Counted from the first letter of the stretch, positions 1-9,483 are shown. The stretch is DNA of 64,000 bases from GCA-2794515 sp034436155 (GCA_034436155.1 DAOTVP010000088.1:1-64000); one strand, 5' to 3'. Numbers and translations are program-made. Notes: a model not told the origin generated them from the sequence alone.

Positions 1-47
1 CAGGCGCAAATTCGCCCGTCTGTGGAGAAATGGCGTAGAGGGGGTTA

Positions 48-241
48 GCGATGTGAGAAGGCATGTTAGGATGGTGTGGATGCTGGATTTAGGCGAGATT
101 ATGTAACGTATATGTTATATATAATACATATGTTCTTGTAATTTGTACAAAAATGTAGTCAGAAGGGTTCGGCGATGCGAGAAGGCATGTTAGGATGATA
201 TGGATGCTGGATTTAGATGGGATTATGTAACGTATATGTTA
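48..241. repeat. Pair of ~70-bp direct repeats, 124 bp apart
   Basis: Bases 48-117 and 172-241 are near-identical direct copies with a handful of mismatches, starting at GCGATG(T/C)GAGAAGG and ending in GTATATGTTA. Each is followed by AT-rich sequence with TATATGTTA(C/T)ATA motifs. The 403-base region before the first gene holds only this repeat and the terminator listed next. No convincing gene is visible in it. Confidence 0.8.
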
Positions 242-328
242 CATATATGTTACATATAAAACATATATTCGCATATAGATTAGGCGATAGCAGGTATCAC
301 GAAACCCTTTTAATGATAGATAAGCAAT

Positions 329-371
329 CAAAAACACCCCACATACGGAAATTTATCCATAGAGGGGTGTT
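329..371 (-). terminator. Rho-independent terminator after the cyanophycinase-like gene
   Basis: Read on the minus strand, AACACCCC (371-364) pairs with GGGGTGTT (340-333) around a ~23-nt loop, followed by a short T run. It lies about 35 bases past the stop of the minus-strand gene ending at 404, where a terminator is expected. Confidence 0.6.
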
Positions 372-403
372 ATATGTGAAAATTGGTTATTCTTTGGCGA
401 TGC

Positions 404-2209
404 CTATTCTAAACTATCACCCGCCGTCAAAATATCGAGCAAGCCATTGGCGAATACCTTTCCGCCATTTGTGCCTTCATCCAGCGTAGCATGACGTAAA
501 TCAAGCGCAAATACACCGTTTCGCCCCAAAACGACCCGTTCTTCACGACTCACATACAAGGCGGTGTCATCAGCAATGCCGAATGTGGTGATTTGTGGCA
601 TGTGATACGCCAGCGATACCCAACGCCCGAAGCGGTTATCATACATGATACTTGGTTCAATATTGATATTCAGCAAACCTAAGCCGTTACGAATAGTGGT
701 GCTATCCACCAAGAAAGAGGCTTGGGTGGCTTCTTCGATGAGCAGGTCATCACCGCTATCATACGGCGTAGGCGGATGCGCCGAGATGAACGCGCCTGCC
801 AACGGACTCGCCGCACCATCAAAAAATAAGGTTGTGCCGTCTAAATACCAATCCAAGACCACGCGCACATTATCGGCATTGAGCAGAGATTGGTCTGCGC
901 CGATGATTAACGCGCCATTCGGGATGCTATCTGTTTCGAGTGGGCTATCCAACACAATGCTTTCGCTGATTTGCAAGTTCGGCGCGAGCGCCAGCAATGC
1001 TTCACGATACAAATCAATCCCCGCTTGGGCGCTTTCTGTATCGGCGTAACCTGTAGCGATGATGCGAATAGTGGATGAATCACCGCCCGATGCGGCGATA
1101 AACCGCCCAAAAATTTCAGCCTCTTCACCATCAAACGGACCGAACAAGTTCCCGCCGATAATCACCGCGCCTGTTGGTTCTTGCCCTACATTCAAACCGC
1201 TATAATCCACACCACCTTCTTCGAGGACGGGCGCGATATTCATGCTACGGCTGGGAATATCGTAATAAAAATCGCCTTCTGCCAACAAATGGAAAACGAC
1301 ATCGCGCATGGCGAGCGTTCCAGATTGTTCGCCAAACGTGGCGTTATCTGCCGCGCCAAATGTCTCGGCATCAAACACTGCCGCCGTATATAACCCGAAA
1401 ATATCGCCGAAGGTGGTGTCATCCACCAAATGCCCACCCGTGAAGCTATCTACGCCGATGAGGATATTGGGCGTATTGGGCAGGGTGAGCGCATTCAGAG
1501 CGCGAGATAAGCGGGCGCGTTCCCAAAAATGTTGTTCCAGCACGGTCGCTTGGCTACCGAAAGCGAGACCGCGTTGTGTGTCTGTGTTCCAGATGAGGAC
1601 TGCGCCTTCATCTAAGCCATTTTCCGGACCAAATTCATCGGCAGAATATCCCGCAATCATGTTATACGATAGCACCGCCAAGCCCGCGCTGTTGCCACCC
1701 ATCGGCACACCCCGCGCAAAGGCTTCTGCTAATGCGCCCTCTAGGATGCTATTGGCGAGGATTTCCATTGCCAACACTTGGTCGCCACCCAAAAAGTATA
1801 CTCCCGCGAGATCTTCTGGCACGTAATCGAGTACCGCTTCGGTATTGGCGAGTTCGTTGGTATAAACAGGGACGACCATCACTTGGCACGGCAATTCGGA
1901 TAGCTCGTTACAAACCTCTTCCAGTTGACGACGGCGACGCTCCGCATCGCGTGTGTTGATGAGCAAATCCTCGGCGGTCAGGACTTGCGAATCATACGAA
2001 AATGAGGCGGGGATGACCAAAATATACACACGATCTTCGCCTGCATGAGGCAACACCGTTTCAACAAAACCCGGAAATGTATCTCCATAAAATCCGCCGA
2101 TGGGTAAAAAGGTGGTGGATGTACTATCATCAGTTTCCTCTTGTGCCAAGACCGATGTCAACATCCCCAATACCAATGCTAAAATGATGAAAAAACGAAT
2201 GTGTTTCAT
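404..2209 (-). CDS. Secreted cyanophycinase-like protein (peptidase S51) with a second, degenerate S51 domain
   Basis: The 601-aa protein begins with a signal peptide (residues 1-22, cleavage after LAQ). Residues ~33-320 look like an S51/cyanophycinase-type class I glutamine-amidotransferase fold: GGDQ at 141-144, the serine elbow GGNSAG at 171-176 (putative nucleophile Ser174) and the family's QHFWERARLSR block near 226-236. Residues ~345-480 resemble this core again, with IIGG, GADQ at 437-440 and a DGAASPLAG segment where the elbow should be. The nucleophile position there reads Ala, so the second domain should be inactive. Cyanophycinases hydrolyse multi-L-arginyl-poly-aspartate. Secreted S51 members may have other peptide substrates, so the substrate here is inference. 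Its promoter would lie in the truncated TPR gene next door. Confidence 0.8.
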   Translation of the reverse strand: MKHIRFFIILALVLGMLTSVLAQEETDDSTSTTFLPIGGFYGDTFPGFVETVLPHAGEDRVYILVIPASFSYDSQVLTAEDLLINTRDAERRRRQLEEVCNELSELPCQVMVVPVYTNELANTEAVLDYVPEDLAGVYFLGGDQVLAMEILANSILEGALAEAFARGVPMGGNSAGLAVLSYNMIAGYSADEFGPENGLDEGAVLIWNTDTQRGLAFGSQATVLEQHFWERARLSRALNALTLPNTPNILIGVDSFTGGHLVDDTTFGDIFGLYTAAVFDAETFGAADNATFGEQSGTLAMRDVVFHLLAEGDFYYDIPSRSMNIAPVLEEGGVDYSGLNVGQEPTGAVIIGGNLFGPFDGEEAEIFGRFIAASGGDSSTIRIIATGYADTESAQAGIDLYREALLALAPNLQISESIVLDSPLETDSIPNGALIIGADQSLLNADNVRVVLDWYLDGTTLFFDGAASPLAGAFISAHPPTPYDSGDDLLIEEATQASFLVDSTTIRNGLGLLNINIEPSIMYDNRFGRWVSLAYHMPQITTFGIADDTALYVSREERVVLGRNGVFALDLRHATLDEGTNGGKVFANGLLDILTAGDSLE

Positions 2210-2232
2210 GGTTTGTTATCCTCTATATGTAG

Positions 2233-2844
2233 GCGATTATCAGTTATAGCAAAGCCATCCAGCTCAATCCGCAACTGGTTTTTGCGTATAGCAATCGCGG
2301 GCTAATTTATACCGATTTAGGGCGTTATGACCGCGCCTTGCCCGATTTTGACCAAGCCATCCAGCTCAATCCGCAATTCGCCGATGCTTATTTTAATCGT
2401 GGCATCGTCTATATTAACCTCAAAGATTATGACCGCGCGATCGCCGATTTTGATCAGTCTATTCAACTCAAATCGAATGATTATGACAGCTACTTAAATC
2501 GTGGTTTTTGTTATATGCACAAACAGGATTTTGCCAAAGCCATCGAAGATTTTGTACACCTTATCCAAATCAACCCCCAAAATCCCGAAGCCTATAACAA
2601 TCGTGGTTACTGCCATTTGTATTTGGACGATTATCAGAAGGCGTTAGATGACTTTAATATGGCGATACAACTCGCACCGTGTACCGCCAATTTTTATGAT
2701 AGTCGGGGCGAATATTACATCCATATCGGTGATTTTGACCGTGCCATTGCCGATTTCGACCACGCCTTACGGCTCGACCCACATCTGCAAGTCGCCAGCG
2801 ATAATCGCATCATCGCCATGCAGATGAAATTAGCAGGTGGGTGA
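2233..2844 (+). pseudogene. 5'-truncated TPR protein
   Basis: The reading frame is open from 2233, just after an in-frame TAG at 2230-2232, to the TGA at 2842. It encodes about five TPR units of the NRG-x2-Y-x5-YD-RA--DF--AI-LNP type. The first unit starts mid-helix (SKAIQLNPQ at ~2248) with no ATG, GTG or TTG and no ribosome site in front. The first usable in-frame codon is TTG 2338, inside repeat two. This looks like the C-terminal part of a longer TPR protein whose 5' part was lost. The break falls within about 40 bases of the divergent start at 2209. Translation from TTG 2338 could still make a small 168-aa TPR protein. Confidence 0.65.
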
Positions 2845-2963
2845 TTGGGATAACCCTTTCTATACTGTAGAGAAAATCTGTTTTTGGCGTTGATTCAAGT
2901 CCACTTTGCATTTGCGATAGGGAATTTCAAGGTGAGGTTGCTTGTGAAAAGTGCAAATCAATC

Positions 2964-4172
2964 TCACCGCCCCGCCAGCAACCCGTTTTCGCGGATGTAC
3001 GCATCCACCGCTTCGGCGACTAGCGCATTGCCACTCACATCCAGATGAAAATCGTAACCCCAATACACCGTCTGACCATCGGCAATGGCACGCTCAAAAA
3101 TCAGCAACATATCCACACAATGCCAATCATTCGCCTCACACAGCGCCAATAAGCGCCTCCGACTATCCCCAAGTTGTGACCAATACGCCTCATCATACAC
3201 GCCCAAGTCGGTCAATTTGGCGCGATACGCCTCCTCTTTGCTAGGGATGAGGACAATCAACACCGCCGCGCCGATAGACTGTGCGTATTCATGCCCCTGT
3301 GTATAATGGGCGATATTCTGTTCCCAACCATACGCCACCGATTCGTATAACCGATTATCGGCGGGTGGATATGCGCCACTCGGTATCATCAATGTGCGCC
3401 CATCCACGCGGACTTTTTGCGTGTGGATGACAGGCGGGGCTGGTGGCGGATTGAGGATGTTGTTGATGAGGTGCGCGATTACCGAATATTTTTCTAATCC
3501 GACCAATTCGCGGGGCGGTAGAACGGGTGGCGGGGTTTGTAATGCCGATACGCGCTCATTCATCCGTGCGAGGTCATAATCATCTTGGCTATCGTTGCTA
3601 TACATTTGCCAGATGATGAGTTTGGGCGCGTATGGTTCGGCGATTTCGCGCATCATCGCCAATTGTGCGCCTGTACCCGTCCCTGGTTGACCCGCGTTGA
3701 TGATATGCCAGCCGTATTCGGTTTGCAATTTCCATCCCCAACAATCGGCTTCTTCGACCCAACAGAAGCTGAACGAATCGCCGATAATCAGCGCGTCTAT
3801 CGCCCAAATCGGTTCGGGAGAACGCAACCCCGCCCGATGCCAGTCGACACCCCGCGTGGTGAAGGTGAAAAACGCATCGCCCCAACGCACGGGGTAATCG
3901 ACATAATTCGGCGCGATATACGCTTGGATATTCAAATCGAGTGTGAAGGGCAACACAGGGATGAGGCGCTCATCATCCCATGGGGCGCGTTGAATCGCTT
4001 GGATATCGCTTTGAATTTCGACAGGTAACACATCAAAAAAGGCGCGTACAAAAACTTCGATGAGCAGGAGCGTGAACAATATGCTCCCGCTCATCAACAA
4101 CAGGCGAGTACGCCACACCACTAGCTTGCGGGGGGCGGGTTTTTCGGTTTGGACGTGCGTTTGTTTATCCAT
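2964..4172 (-). CDS. Membrane-anchored SGNH/GDSL-type hydrolase or acyltransferase-like protein
   Basis: A 402-aa protein with a basic N-terminus, one membrane segment (~residues 25-46) and an extracytoplasmic SGNH-like domain. Block I is GDSFSF at 131-136, an Asn-containing block (YSNDS-DD) lies near 192-200, and the C-terminal DFHLD-SGN segment supplies the D--H pair. Similar proteins (AlgX/AlgJ-like, DltD-like) modify exported polysaccharides or act as esterases; the substrate cannot be read here. The given start overlaps the end of livM by 52 bases. Met28 (start 4091) would remove the overlap but would also remove the basic flank of the membrane anchor, so I keep the longer form. It is the last gene of the minus-strand liv run, perhaps by read-through. 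Confidence 0.7.
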   Translation of the reverse strand: MDKQTHVQTEKPAPRKLVVWRTRLLLMSGSILFTLLLIEVFVRAFFDVLPVEIQSDIQAIQRAPWDDERLIPVLPFTLDLNIQAYIAPNYVDYPVRWGDAFFTFTTRGVDWHRAGLRSPEPIWAIDALIIGDSFSFCWVEEADCWGWKLQTEYGWHIINAGQPGTGTGAQLAMMREIAEPYAPKLIIWQMYSNDSQDDYDLARMNERVSALQTPPPVLPPRELVGLEKYSVIAHLINNILNPPPAPPVIHTQKVRVDGRTLMIPSGAYPPADNRLYESVAYGWEQNIAHYTQGHEYAQSIGAAVLIVLIPSKEEAYRAKLTDLGVYDEAYWSQLGDSRRRLLALCEANDWHCVDMLLIFERAIADGQTVYWGYDFHLDVSGNALVAEAVDAYIRENGLLAGR

Positions 4173-5245
4173 ATTTTCACGCGGTAATAAGTGCCAACAA
4201 TACCATACGGAAAGACTAGCACGACTAGCACAAAAATCAACCCTGTAATCAACGCCCAGCTATCGCTCAGTTTGATGGTTGCACCCGCAATCTCAACCAC
4301 ACGGTCGCGGAAGGCGACATCGGCGAGGTGTAACCCTGTCGCGCCGATGACGGGTCCTACAAATGTCCCCACTCCGCCAATGATGGTCATCAACAAGGCA
4401 TCTACGGTATAATTGACCTGAAACAGTTGCGGATTGATGCCCGATTTATTCAGCAACCCATGAATCATCCCCGCCACGCCCGCCATGATGCTGGCGATGA
4501 CGATGGCGAATAATTTATAGGCGAAGGTGTTATAGCCAATCGCTTTGGCGCGGTCTTCGTTTTCGCGGATAGCTTTCAGCACCGCGCCCGTTGGCGAATG
4601 GATGAGTCGGCGGATGAATAAAAAGGTGAGGACGAAGCAAATCAGCGCCACATAATACAGATTAATACGGCTTTGCACCGAATCTATCCACGCGGGGACG
4701 TTCCGCACAGGGAAACCACCATCGCGCCCGGTTAATGCCCAATTCTGGACGAAATGCCAACCGATTTCGGCGACCGCCAGCGTGAAAATGGCGAAGTAAA
4801 TCCCGCGCAAGCGCAACGAGACCAAGCCGATGAACAAGCCGAACACGATGCACAATTCAATCGCCGTGCGAACACCCCAAAACAGCGCCAAATTCGGATC
4901 ATCTGTGCCAGAGAATTGCAACATCACCCCGACCGAATACGCGCCGATGCCGAAAAACAGGGCATGACCAAACGAAATCACGCCCGTGAAGCCAAACATC
5001 AGGTTATAGCTCATCACAAAAATCGAGAGGGCAAAAATTTCGATGAAAATCGATTGCCACACGCCCGATTGTCCGCGCAACACGTAGGTTTGCCCGCGTG
5101 GTTGTGCGAAGGGCGATGATTCCGTCAGCCAACCGACCAAATGGGGCAGGATAATCAGGAACGCCAAGATGACCAGATAAACCTTATGCTCCCAGACCAC
5201 ATCCCAAATGTCGCGCAACCGTGATTTTGGTGTATAGGTATCCAT
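4121..5245 (-). CDS. Branched-chain amino-acid type ABC transporter permease, LivM-like
   Basis: A 374-aa polytopic membrane protein of the LivM family. It has the conserved stretch SYNLMFGFTGVISFGHA-FFGIGAY followed by multiple hydrophobic helices and the EAA-like loop ALLMTIIGGVGTFVGPVIGA. It pairs with LivH to form the transmembrane channel for amino acids, amides or urea. Its ATG at 5245 overlaps the livH stop, implying translational coupling. About 40 residues longer than a minimal LivM because of N- and C-terminal tails. Confidence 0.93.
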   Translation of the reverse strand: MDTYTPKSRLRDIWDVVWEHKVYLVILAFLIILPHLVGWLTESSPFAQPRGQTYVLRGQSGVWQSIFIEIFALSIFVMSYNLMFGFTGVISFGHALFFGIGAYSVGVMLQFSGTDDPNLALFWGVRTAIELCIVFGLFIGLVSLRLRGIYFAIFTLAVAEIGWHFVQNWALTGRDGGFPVRNVPAWIDSVQSRINLYYVALICFVLTFLFIRRLIHSPTGAVLKAIRENEDRAKAIGYNTFAYKLFAIVIASIMAGVAGMIHGLLNKSGINPQLFQVNYTVDALLMTIIGGVGTFVGPVIGATGLHLADVAFRDRVVEIAGATIKLSDSWALITGLIFVLVVLVFPYGIVGTYYRVKIWINKRTSKPKNPPPAS

Positions 5246-6441
5246 CAGCCTTTATCCTTCCCGAAGATGCCACTTGGACGCAATAATAACACAATGGTGA
5301 GCAACAACATGGGCATGATGCTGAACCAAATCGCGTTGTTGACATCGGGACGTGCGCCCAACACTTGGGCGAATGCCCACATAAACCCGACCAAAATACT
5401 GGCGATGGCTGTGCCTTCATAACTGCCCAACCCGCCCAATACAATCGCCGCGATAGACGCAAGCAAAAATTCTGTCCCCATCGTAAAACGCACGCCCAAA
5501 AACGGAGTCGCAACCGCGCCACCCAACGCCGCCAACGCACATCCAAGCGTGAATATCAGCGTGAAAATCGCCCGTACATTGATTCCCAGCGCGTCTACCA
5601 TTTCGGCATCTTCCACGCCTGCGCGGACGATAATCCCCAATTTGGTGCGCCGTAATAACAGGGCGATGGTGATAATCATGGCGATGCCCACCGCAATCAC
5701 GAACAGGCGATAGGTGGTATCTTGTTGCCCGAACACGGTGAATGTCCCGCTATTCAGCCACATGACCGATGTCCACGAATTCGAGTTCGTCCCCCATATC
5801 GCTTTGATGACTTCGAGCATGATGAGCGACACGCCAAATGTGAGTACCAATTGGAACAACGGGCGCGAATACAGTGGGCGCAATAAACCGCGTTCTAAGA
5901 TGAAGCCCAAAACCGCGCCCAAACCGACTGCGATGCTCAATCCAACGATAAAGCGGATATTCGGATCTGGTATCGCCGCCCCGATTTGGTTGAAAAACGC
6001 CACGCCACTATCTAAATTTTGGATATCCCACGTCACATACGCGCCGACCATAAAATACGCGCCTTGCGCAAAATTGAGGATGTCCATCAACCCAAAGATG
6101 AGCGATAACCCCGATGCGACTAAAAATAACAGCATCCCCTGAAACAATCCCGATACCAACGTCCCGAAAAACCGTTGGATATTGAGTTCAAACCACTCGC
6201 TTGTGAATGTGCTGGCTTCATCACCCAATAGGGCAATATCGAATGTGGTTGGATCTGCAGTATACAGTGCCAATAAGTCGGCATTTTCGGGTTCTTGCAA
6301 AAACGCTTGTAATTTTGGGGTATCTATCCCCTTGCGGAAAGACCCCGTAGCATACAAACCAAAGGCGAAAGCCAGCGCGAATAACATCACGATAGCCACG
6401 ACAGGATTCGACAAATTGAGAGAGAAATTTTTTGTGTTCAC
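5245..6441 (-). CDS. Branched-chain amino-acid type ABC transporter permease, LivH-like, with an N-terminal extension
   Basis: A 398-aa permease. The LivH core starts near residue 95 (GLFQGMLLFLVASGLSLIFG-MDILNFAQGA), with the conserved loop IVLGGLGSYEGTAIAS near residue 340. The first ~90 residues hold an extra membrane segment and a soluble, probably extracytoplasmic loop that a ~300-aa LivH lacks. UrtB-type urea permeases also carry N-terminal extensions, so urea or short amides remain possible substrates. The start is a GTG at 6441 that shares four bases with the livF stop, typical of a coupled operon. Confidence 0.92.
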   Translation of the reverse strand: MNTKNFSLNLSNPVVAIVMLFALAFAFGLYATGSFRKGIDTPKLQAFLQEPENADLLALYTADPTTFDIALLGDEASTFTSEWFELNIQRFFGTLVSGLFQGMLLFLVASGLSLIFGLMDILNFAQGAYFMVGAYVTWDIQNLDSGVAFFNQIGAAIPDPNIRFIVGLSIAVGLGAVLGFILERGLLRPLYSRPLFQLVLTFGVSLIMLEVIKAIWGTNSNSWTSVMWLNSGTFTVFGQQDTTYRLFVIAVGIAMIITIALLLRRTKLGIIVRAGVEDAEMVDALGINVRAIFTLIFTLGCALAALGGAVATPFLGVRFTMGTEFLLASIAAIVLGGLGSYEGTAIASILVGFMWAFAQVLGARPDVNNAIWFSIMPMLLLTIVLLLRPSGIFGKDKG

Positions 6442-7145
6442 GATACACCCAAATAACGATTCACGATGGCGGGGTCTGAGAGTAAATCTGCCATGCGTCC
6501 CGCCTGTACGCTATGCCCTTCATCTATAATCACGTATTGGTCGGCTAATTTGCTCGCCACACGGAAATTTTGCTCCACCAGAAGCACCGTTTTCGTCTCG
6601 GAGAGGGTCTTAATCGCCGCCATCAATTGTTGGATGATGACAGGCGCGAGTCCCTCGCTCGGTTCATCGATGAGTAACAAGTCATTTTCGGGGACGAGTG
6701 CGCGGGCGATTGCCAGCATTTGTTGTTGCCCGCCCGATAGTTGCCCGCCACCGAGATGATACAACCGTTGCAAATCGGGGAACAGCGAGAAGATGAAATC
6801 GCGTTGTTTGTCGAGGTCGCCTTTTTTGCGTCCTGCGAGTTCCAAATTTTCGCGCACGGATAATTCTTTGAAGATCGCCCGATGTTCTGGCACATAACCG
6901 ATACCCAATTGGGCAATGGCGTGCGGTTTCATCCCCACGAGCGATTTTCCGTTATAGATGATAGACCCCTTGCTCGGCGGGGTCATGCCCATGATGCTTT
7001 TTAGGGTGGTGGTTTTGCCCGCGCCGTTGCGCCCTAGCAAAACGGTGATGCTCCCGCGTGGGACGCTGACCGATACCCCCTCTAAAATATGGAATTGCCC
7101 AATGAGGGTATGAATGTGTTCAACCGTGAGTAACTGTTCAGTCAT
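6438..7145 (-). CDS. ABC transporter ATP-binding protein, LivF-like
   Basis: A 235-aa ATPase with Walker A GRNGAGKTT (~38-46), signature LSGGQQQMLAIARAL, Walker B LLLIDEPSEGL and a switch histidine region (LLVEQN). The EPSEGLAP wording after Walker B is typical of LivF/UrtE. It powers the importer together with LivG. It lies 2 bases downstream of livG and overlaps livH by 4 bases. Confidence 0.95.
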   Translation of the reverse strand: MTEQLLTVEHIHTLIGQFHILEGVSVSVPRGSITVLLGRNGAGKTTTLKSIMGMTPPSKGSIIYNGKSLVGMKPHAIAQLGIGYVPEHRAIFKELSVRENLELAGRKKGDLDKQRDFIFSLFPDLQRLYHLGGGQLSGGQQQMLAIARALVPENDLLLIDEPSEGLAPVIIQQLMAAIKTLSETKTVLLVEQNFRVASKLADQYVIIDEGHSVQAGRMADLLSDPAIVNRYLGVS

Positions 7146-7147
7146 GA

Positions 7148-7906
7148 TTAATCCTCATACAGCGTCCCCAAATACACATTTTGCACCGTCTGATTGGCAG
7201 AAATTTCGGCGGGCGTGCCTTCTGCCAACACCGCGCCACCGCTCATCACGGTGATTTTATCGGATATGCCCATGACCACGCTCATGTTGTGTTCGACCAA
7301 GACGATCGTCTGACCGCCCGTTTGTTGGATGTGGTGGATGGTCTGTATGAGTTCGGGGACTTGTTCAGATGCCATGCCCGCCGTGGGTTCATCCAACAAC
7401 AAAATTTCGGGTTCTGGCGCGAGGAGCAACGCCAATTCCAGCTTGCGCTTGCCTCCATGAGGCAGGGTATTGGCGAGGGTATTGGCAGAATCGGCTAACC
7501 CAACCATGCCCAACACTTGCATGGCACGGGCATAATAGGTTTTATAGGTGATGGCGTTGCGATAAAATTTGAAGCTATCACGCCCGACCGCTTGGGCGGC
7601 GAGGCGCACATTTTCGATGACCGTCAGATTGGGGAAGATGTTGGTAATCTGAAACGAGCGCCCGATGCCGATATGCGCCCGTTGATGAAAGGGCATGTTG
7701 GTGATGTCTTGCCCTTTATAAAACACTTGCCCACTGGTCGGTTTATATTTGCCACTGAGCAGATTAAAAAAGGTCGTTTTGCCCGCCCCGTTGGGTCCGA
7801 TAATCGAGTGGGTTGTGCCAGCCACGATTTGCACACTGACATCATTCACCGCCACCAATCCGCCAAAGGCTTTGCGTAGATTGCGCGTTTCTAAAATAAT
7901 GCTCAT
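7148..7906 (-). CDS. ABC transporter ATP-binding protein, LivG-like
   Basis: ATPase with Walker A GPNGAGKTT, Walker B ILLLDEPTAGM and LVEHNMSVVMG, the typical LivG end. The start chosen is ATG 7906 (SIILETRNLRKAFGG-), the usual N-terminus of the family. An in-frame codon at 7978 would add 24 residues of no family resemblance that read into the intergenic repeats. Length from 7906 is 252 aa, normal for LivG. It follows livK after a 224-base gap that holds two hairpin repeats, which may adjust transporter expression relative to the binding protein. Confidence 0.93.
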   Translation of the reverse strand: MSIILETRNLRKAFGGLVAVNDVSVQIVAGTTHSIIGPNGAGKTTFFNLLSGKYKPTSGQVFYKGQDITNMPFHQRAHIGIGRSFQITNIFPNLTVIENVRLAAQAVGRDSFKFYRNAITYKTYYARAMQVLGMVGLADSANTLANTLPHGGKRKLELALLLAPEPEILLLDEPTAGMASEQVPELIQTIHHIQQTGGQTIVLVEHNMSVVMGISDKITVMSGGAVLAEGTPAEISANQTVQNVYLGTLYED

Positions 7907-7962
7907 GGAAAAAAATCTTTCATATTGGATAAGGTGAGTTTGTTTTATCTCAGTATTTTTAA

Positions 7963-8061
7963 GGGCGGATAGACGCACCTGATGGTGCTAACCCGCCCAT
8001 ACACATCCAAAGTGGAATCATCTGTAAGGGACGATTAGCGCGTAGCGCGTCTATCGTCCCT
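7963..8061. repeat. Two intergenic hairpin repeats (TAG/ATA family) between livK and livG
   Basis: Copy one, 7963-7998: GGGCGGAT and CCCGCCC arms enclose CGCACC / GGTGC with AGA opposite TAA. Copy two, 8027-8061: AGGGACGAT pairs with ATCGTCCCT, and an inner GCGC stem is flanked by TAG on one side and CTA on the other. In transcripts of the minus-strand operon they would fold just after livK, a common place for stems that protect the binding-protein message (inference). Confidence 0.8.
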
Positions 8062-8130
8062 GAATGACAAGACACACAGATTAGCGTTTTTGATGCCTGT
8101 AGCGCCAAGCCACAGTGTTCAAATCGCTTT

Positions 8131-9483
8131 TTACGATTCGGGCGTTGCCGCGGGCTCCATCATTTCCATTTCCATCAACATGGGTGTGAAATCGGCATCT
8201 AATTCGCACCGTGGCGAGAGTTCCGCCCGTAATGCCTCATCCGCCAAGAAGGGGAAGGGGCATGGGGGCATGGTGTCGAATGCCGAAACAGTCCCCAACA
8301 AATCATAGAAGGCGAAATCGGGGCTATCGAGGTTGGTCAATTGGGCGATATACATCGGCACCATCACTTGGTGATCAGACGGGCGGATGTAATACGTGCC
8401 TTTGGGTCCCTCGAATACCAGACCTTCGAGCGCGGGAATCATGCTATCGGGCAGGGTATCACCACCTGTGGCTTCGAGCGCGGCGACCATCGCTTGGGCA
8501 GTCGCAAACGCGCATTCGGTGAACAAATCTGGCACATCGTTATACATGGCACGATGATTTTCGACCAACCAGTCGTTGACTTCGGTTTGTGGGAAGGTGT
8601 AGTGATACACGATATAAGCCACACTGCCGATGGTGCTGGGGTCACTGGCGGCGACAATATCATTCGAGTTGAACGCGCCGATGACGGTCATGCTATCATT
8701 CACGCCCTGGCTTTCGACTTGTTGGAACAAGGTCACGCTGGCTGTGCCTGCATAAATGGGGAGCAACACTTCTGCGCCACTGGCAACCGCTTCGGCGAGG
8801 TAGGGGGTGAAATCGGTGGCATCGGGGGGGATGAGGATGGTATCACGCACAAAATTGACACCCTTCGCGCCCAAAATCGCTTGGAACGCGCCTGCTGTAC
8901 CCAGACCAAAGTCATTTTGAGTCGCCATAATGACCCAGTTCGAGCCAAGTTCCAACGCGAAAGCACCGAGCGCAAACGCATCTTGGGCGGCGCTACGGCA
9001 CACACGGAAGGTGTTTTTATTAAAGAAGCGACCCGTAATATCGGGCGAGGCACCAGGCGCGGCGAATAAGATCACTTCTTGTTCCAACGCCACTTGTTGC
9101 AAGCCGATGGTGACAGTCGAGCTAGGCGCACCGACCAATAATTCCACCCCATCATTTTCGATGAGTTCACGCGCTTGTTGTTGTGCCGTCTCTGCGACAC
9201 CCGCATTATCACGCACAATCACCTCAACGGGGCGACCAGCAACTCGCACATCGGCAAGGGCGGCATCAACACTGTCATAATCTTGTGGATTCACACCTGT
9301 CGCATACAGCAAACCGAGTTTGAAACCATATTCCAGTTCAATCCCGTAAATGGTGAGCAAACCGCTTTGGTCTACCATCAAGCCGACTTTAATGGGTGAA
9401 TCATCTTGGGCGACTGATGACCCCAATCCCACGCTCATCACGAACAGAATGACGGTCATCAATACAAAAATAGACTTACGCAT
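8131..9483 (-). CDS. Periplasmic-binding-protein (LivK/UrtA-like) of the branched-chain amino-acid type importer
   Basis: A type I periplasmic binding protein of ~450 aa with a signal peptide (cleavage near SSVAQ). Sequence features are VGLMVDQSGLLTIYG near the N-terminus, LLVGAPSSTVTIG and the C-terminal FEGPKGTYYIRPSDHQ block that LivK-like proteins share. ATG 9483 is chosen because AAGGAG (9495-9490) lies 6 bases upstream; the in-frame Met at 9552 has no such signal. The C-terminus is unusually Met- and Glu-rich and acidic. The ligand (amino acid, amide or urea) cannot be fixed from sequence. Confidence 0.92.
   Translation of the reverse strand: MRKSIFVLMTVILFVMSVGLGSSVAQDDSPIKVGLMVDQSGLLTIYGIELEYGFKLGLLYATGVNPQDYDSVDAALADVRVAGRPVEVIVRDNAGVAETAQQQARELIENDGVELLVGAPSSTVTIGLQQVALEQEVILFAAPGASPDITGRFFNKNTFRVCRSAAQDAFALGAFALELGSNWVIMATQNDFGLGTAGAFQAILGAKGVNFVRDTILIPPDATDFTPYLAEAVASGAEVLLPIYAGTASVTLFQQVESQGVNDSMTVIGAFNSNDIVAASDPSTIGSVAYIVYHYTFPQTEVNDWLVENHRAMYNDVPDLFTECAFATAQAMVAALEATGGDTLPDSMIPALEGLVFEGPKGTYYIRPSDHQVMVPMYIAQLTNLDSPDFAFYDLLGTVSAFDTMPPCPFPFLADEALRAELSPRCELDADFTPMLMEMEMMEPAATPES

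Noticed and set aside
217..489. 90-codon plus-strand open frame
   Set aside because: It runs over the terminator and into the 3' end of the S51 gene, with no ribosome site and unlikely protein composition.
1308..1826. 172-codon frame opposite the S51 gene
   Set aside because: Antisense shadow; the minus-strand S51 domain motifs are convincing.
8341..9069. 242-codon frame opposite livK
   Set aside because: Antisense shadow of a clear binding-protein gene.
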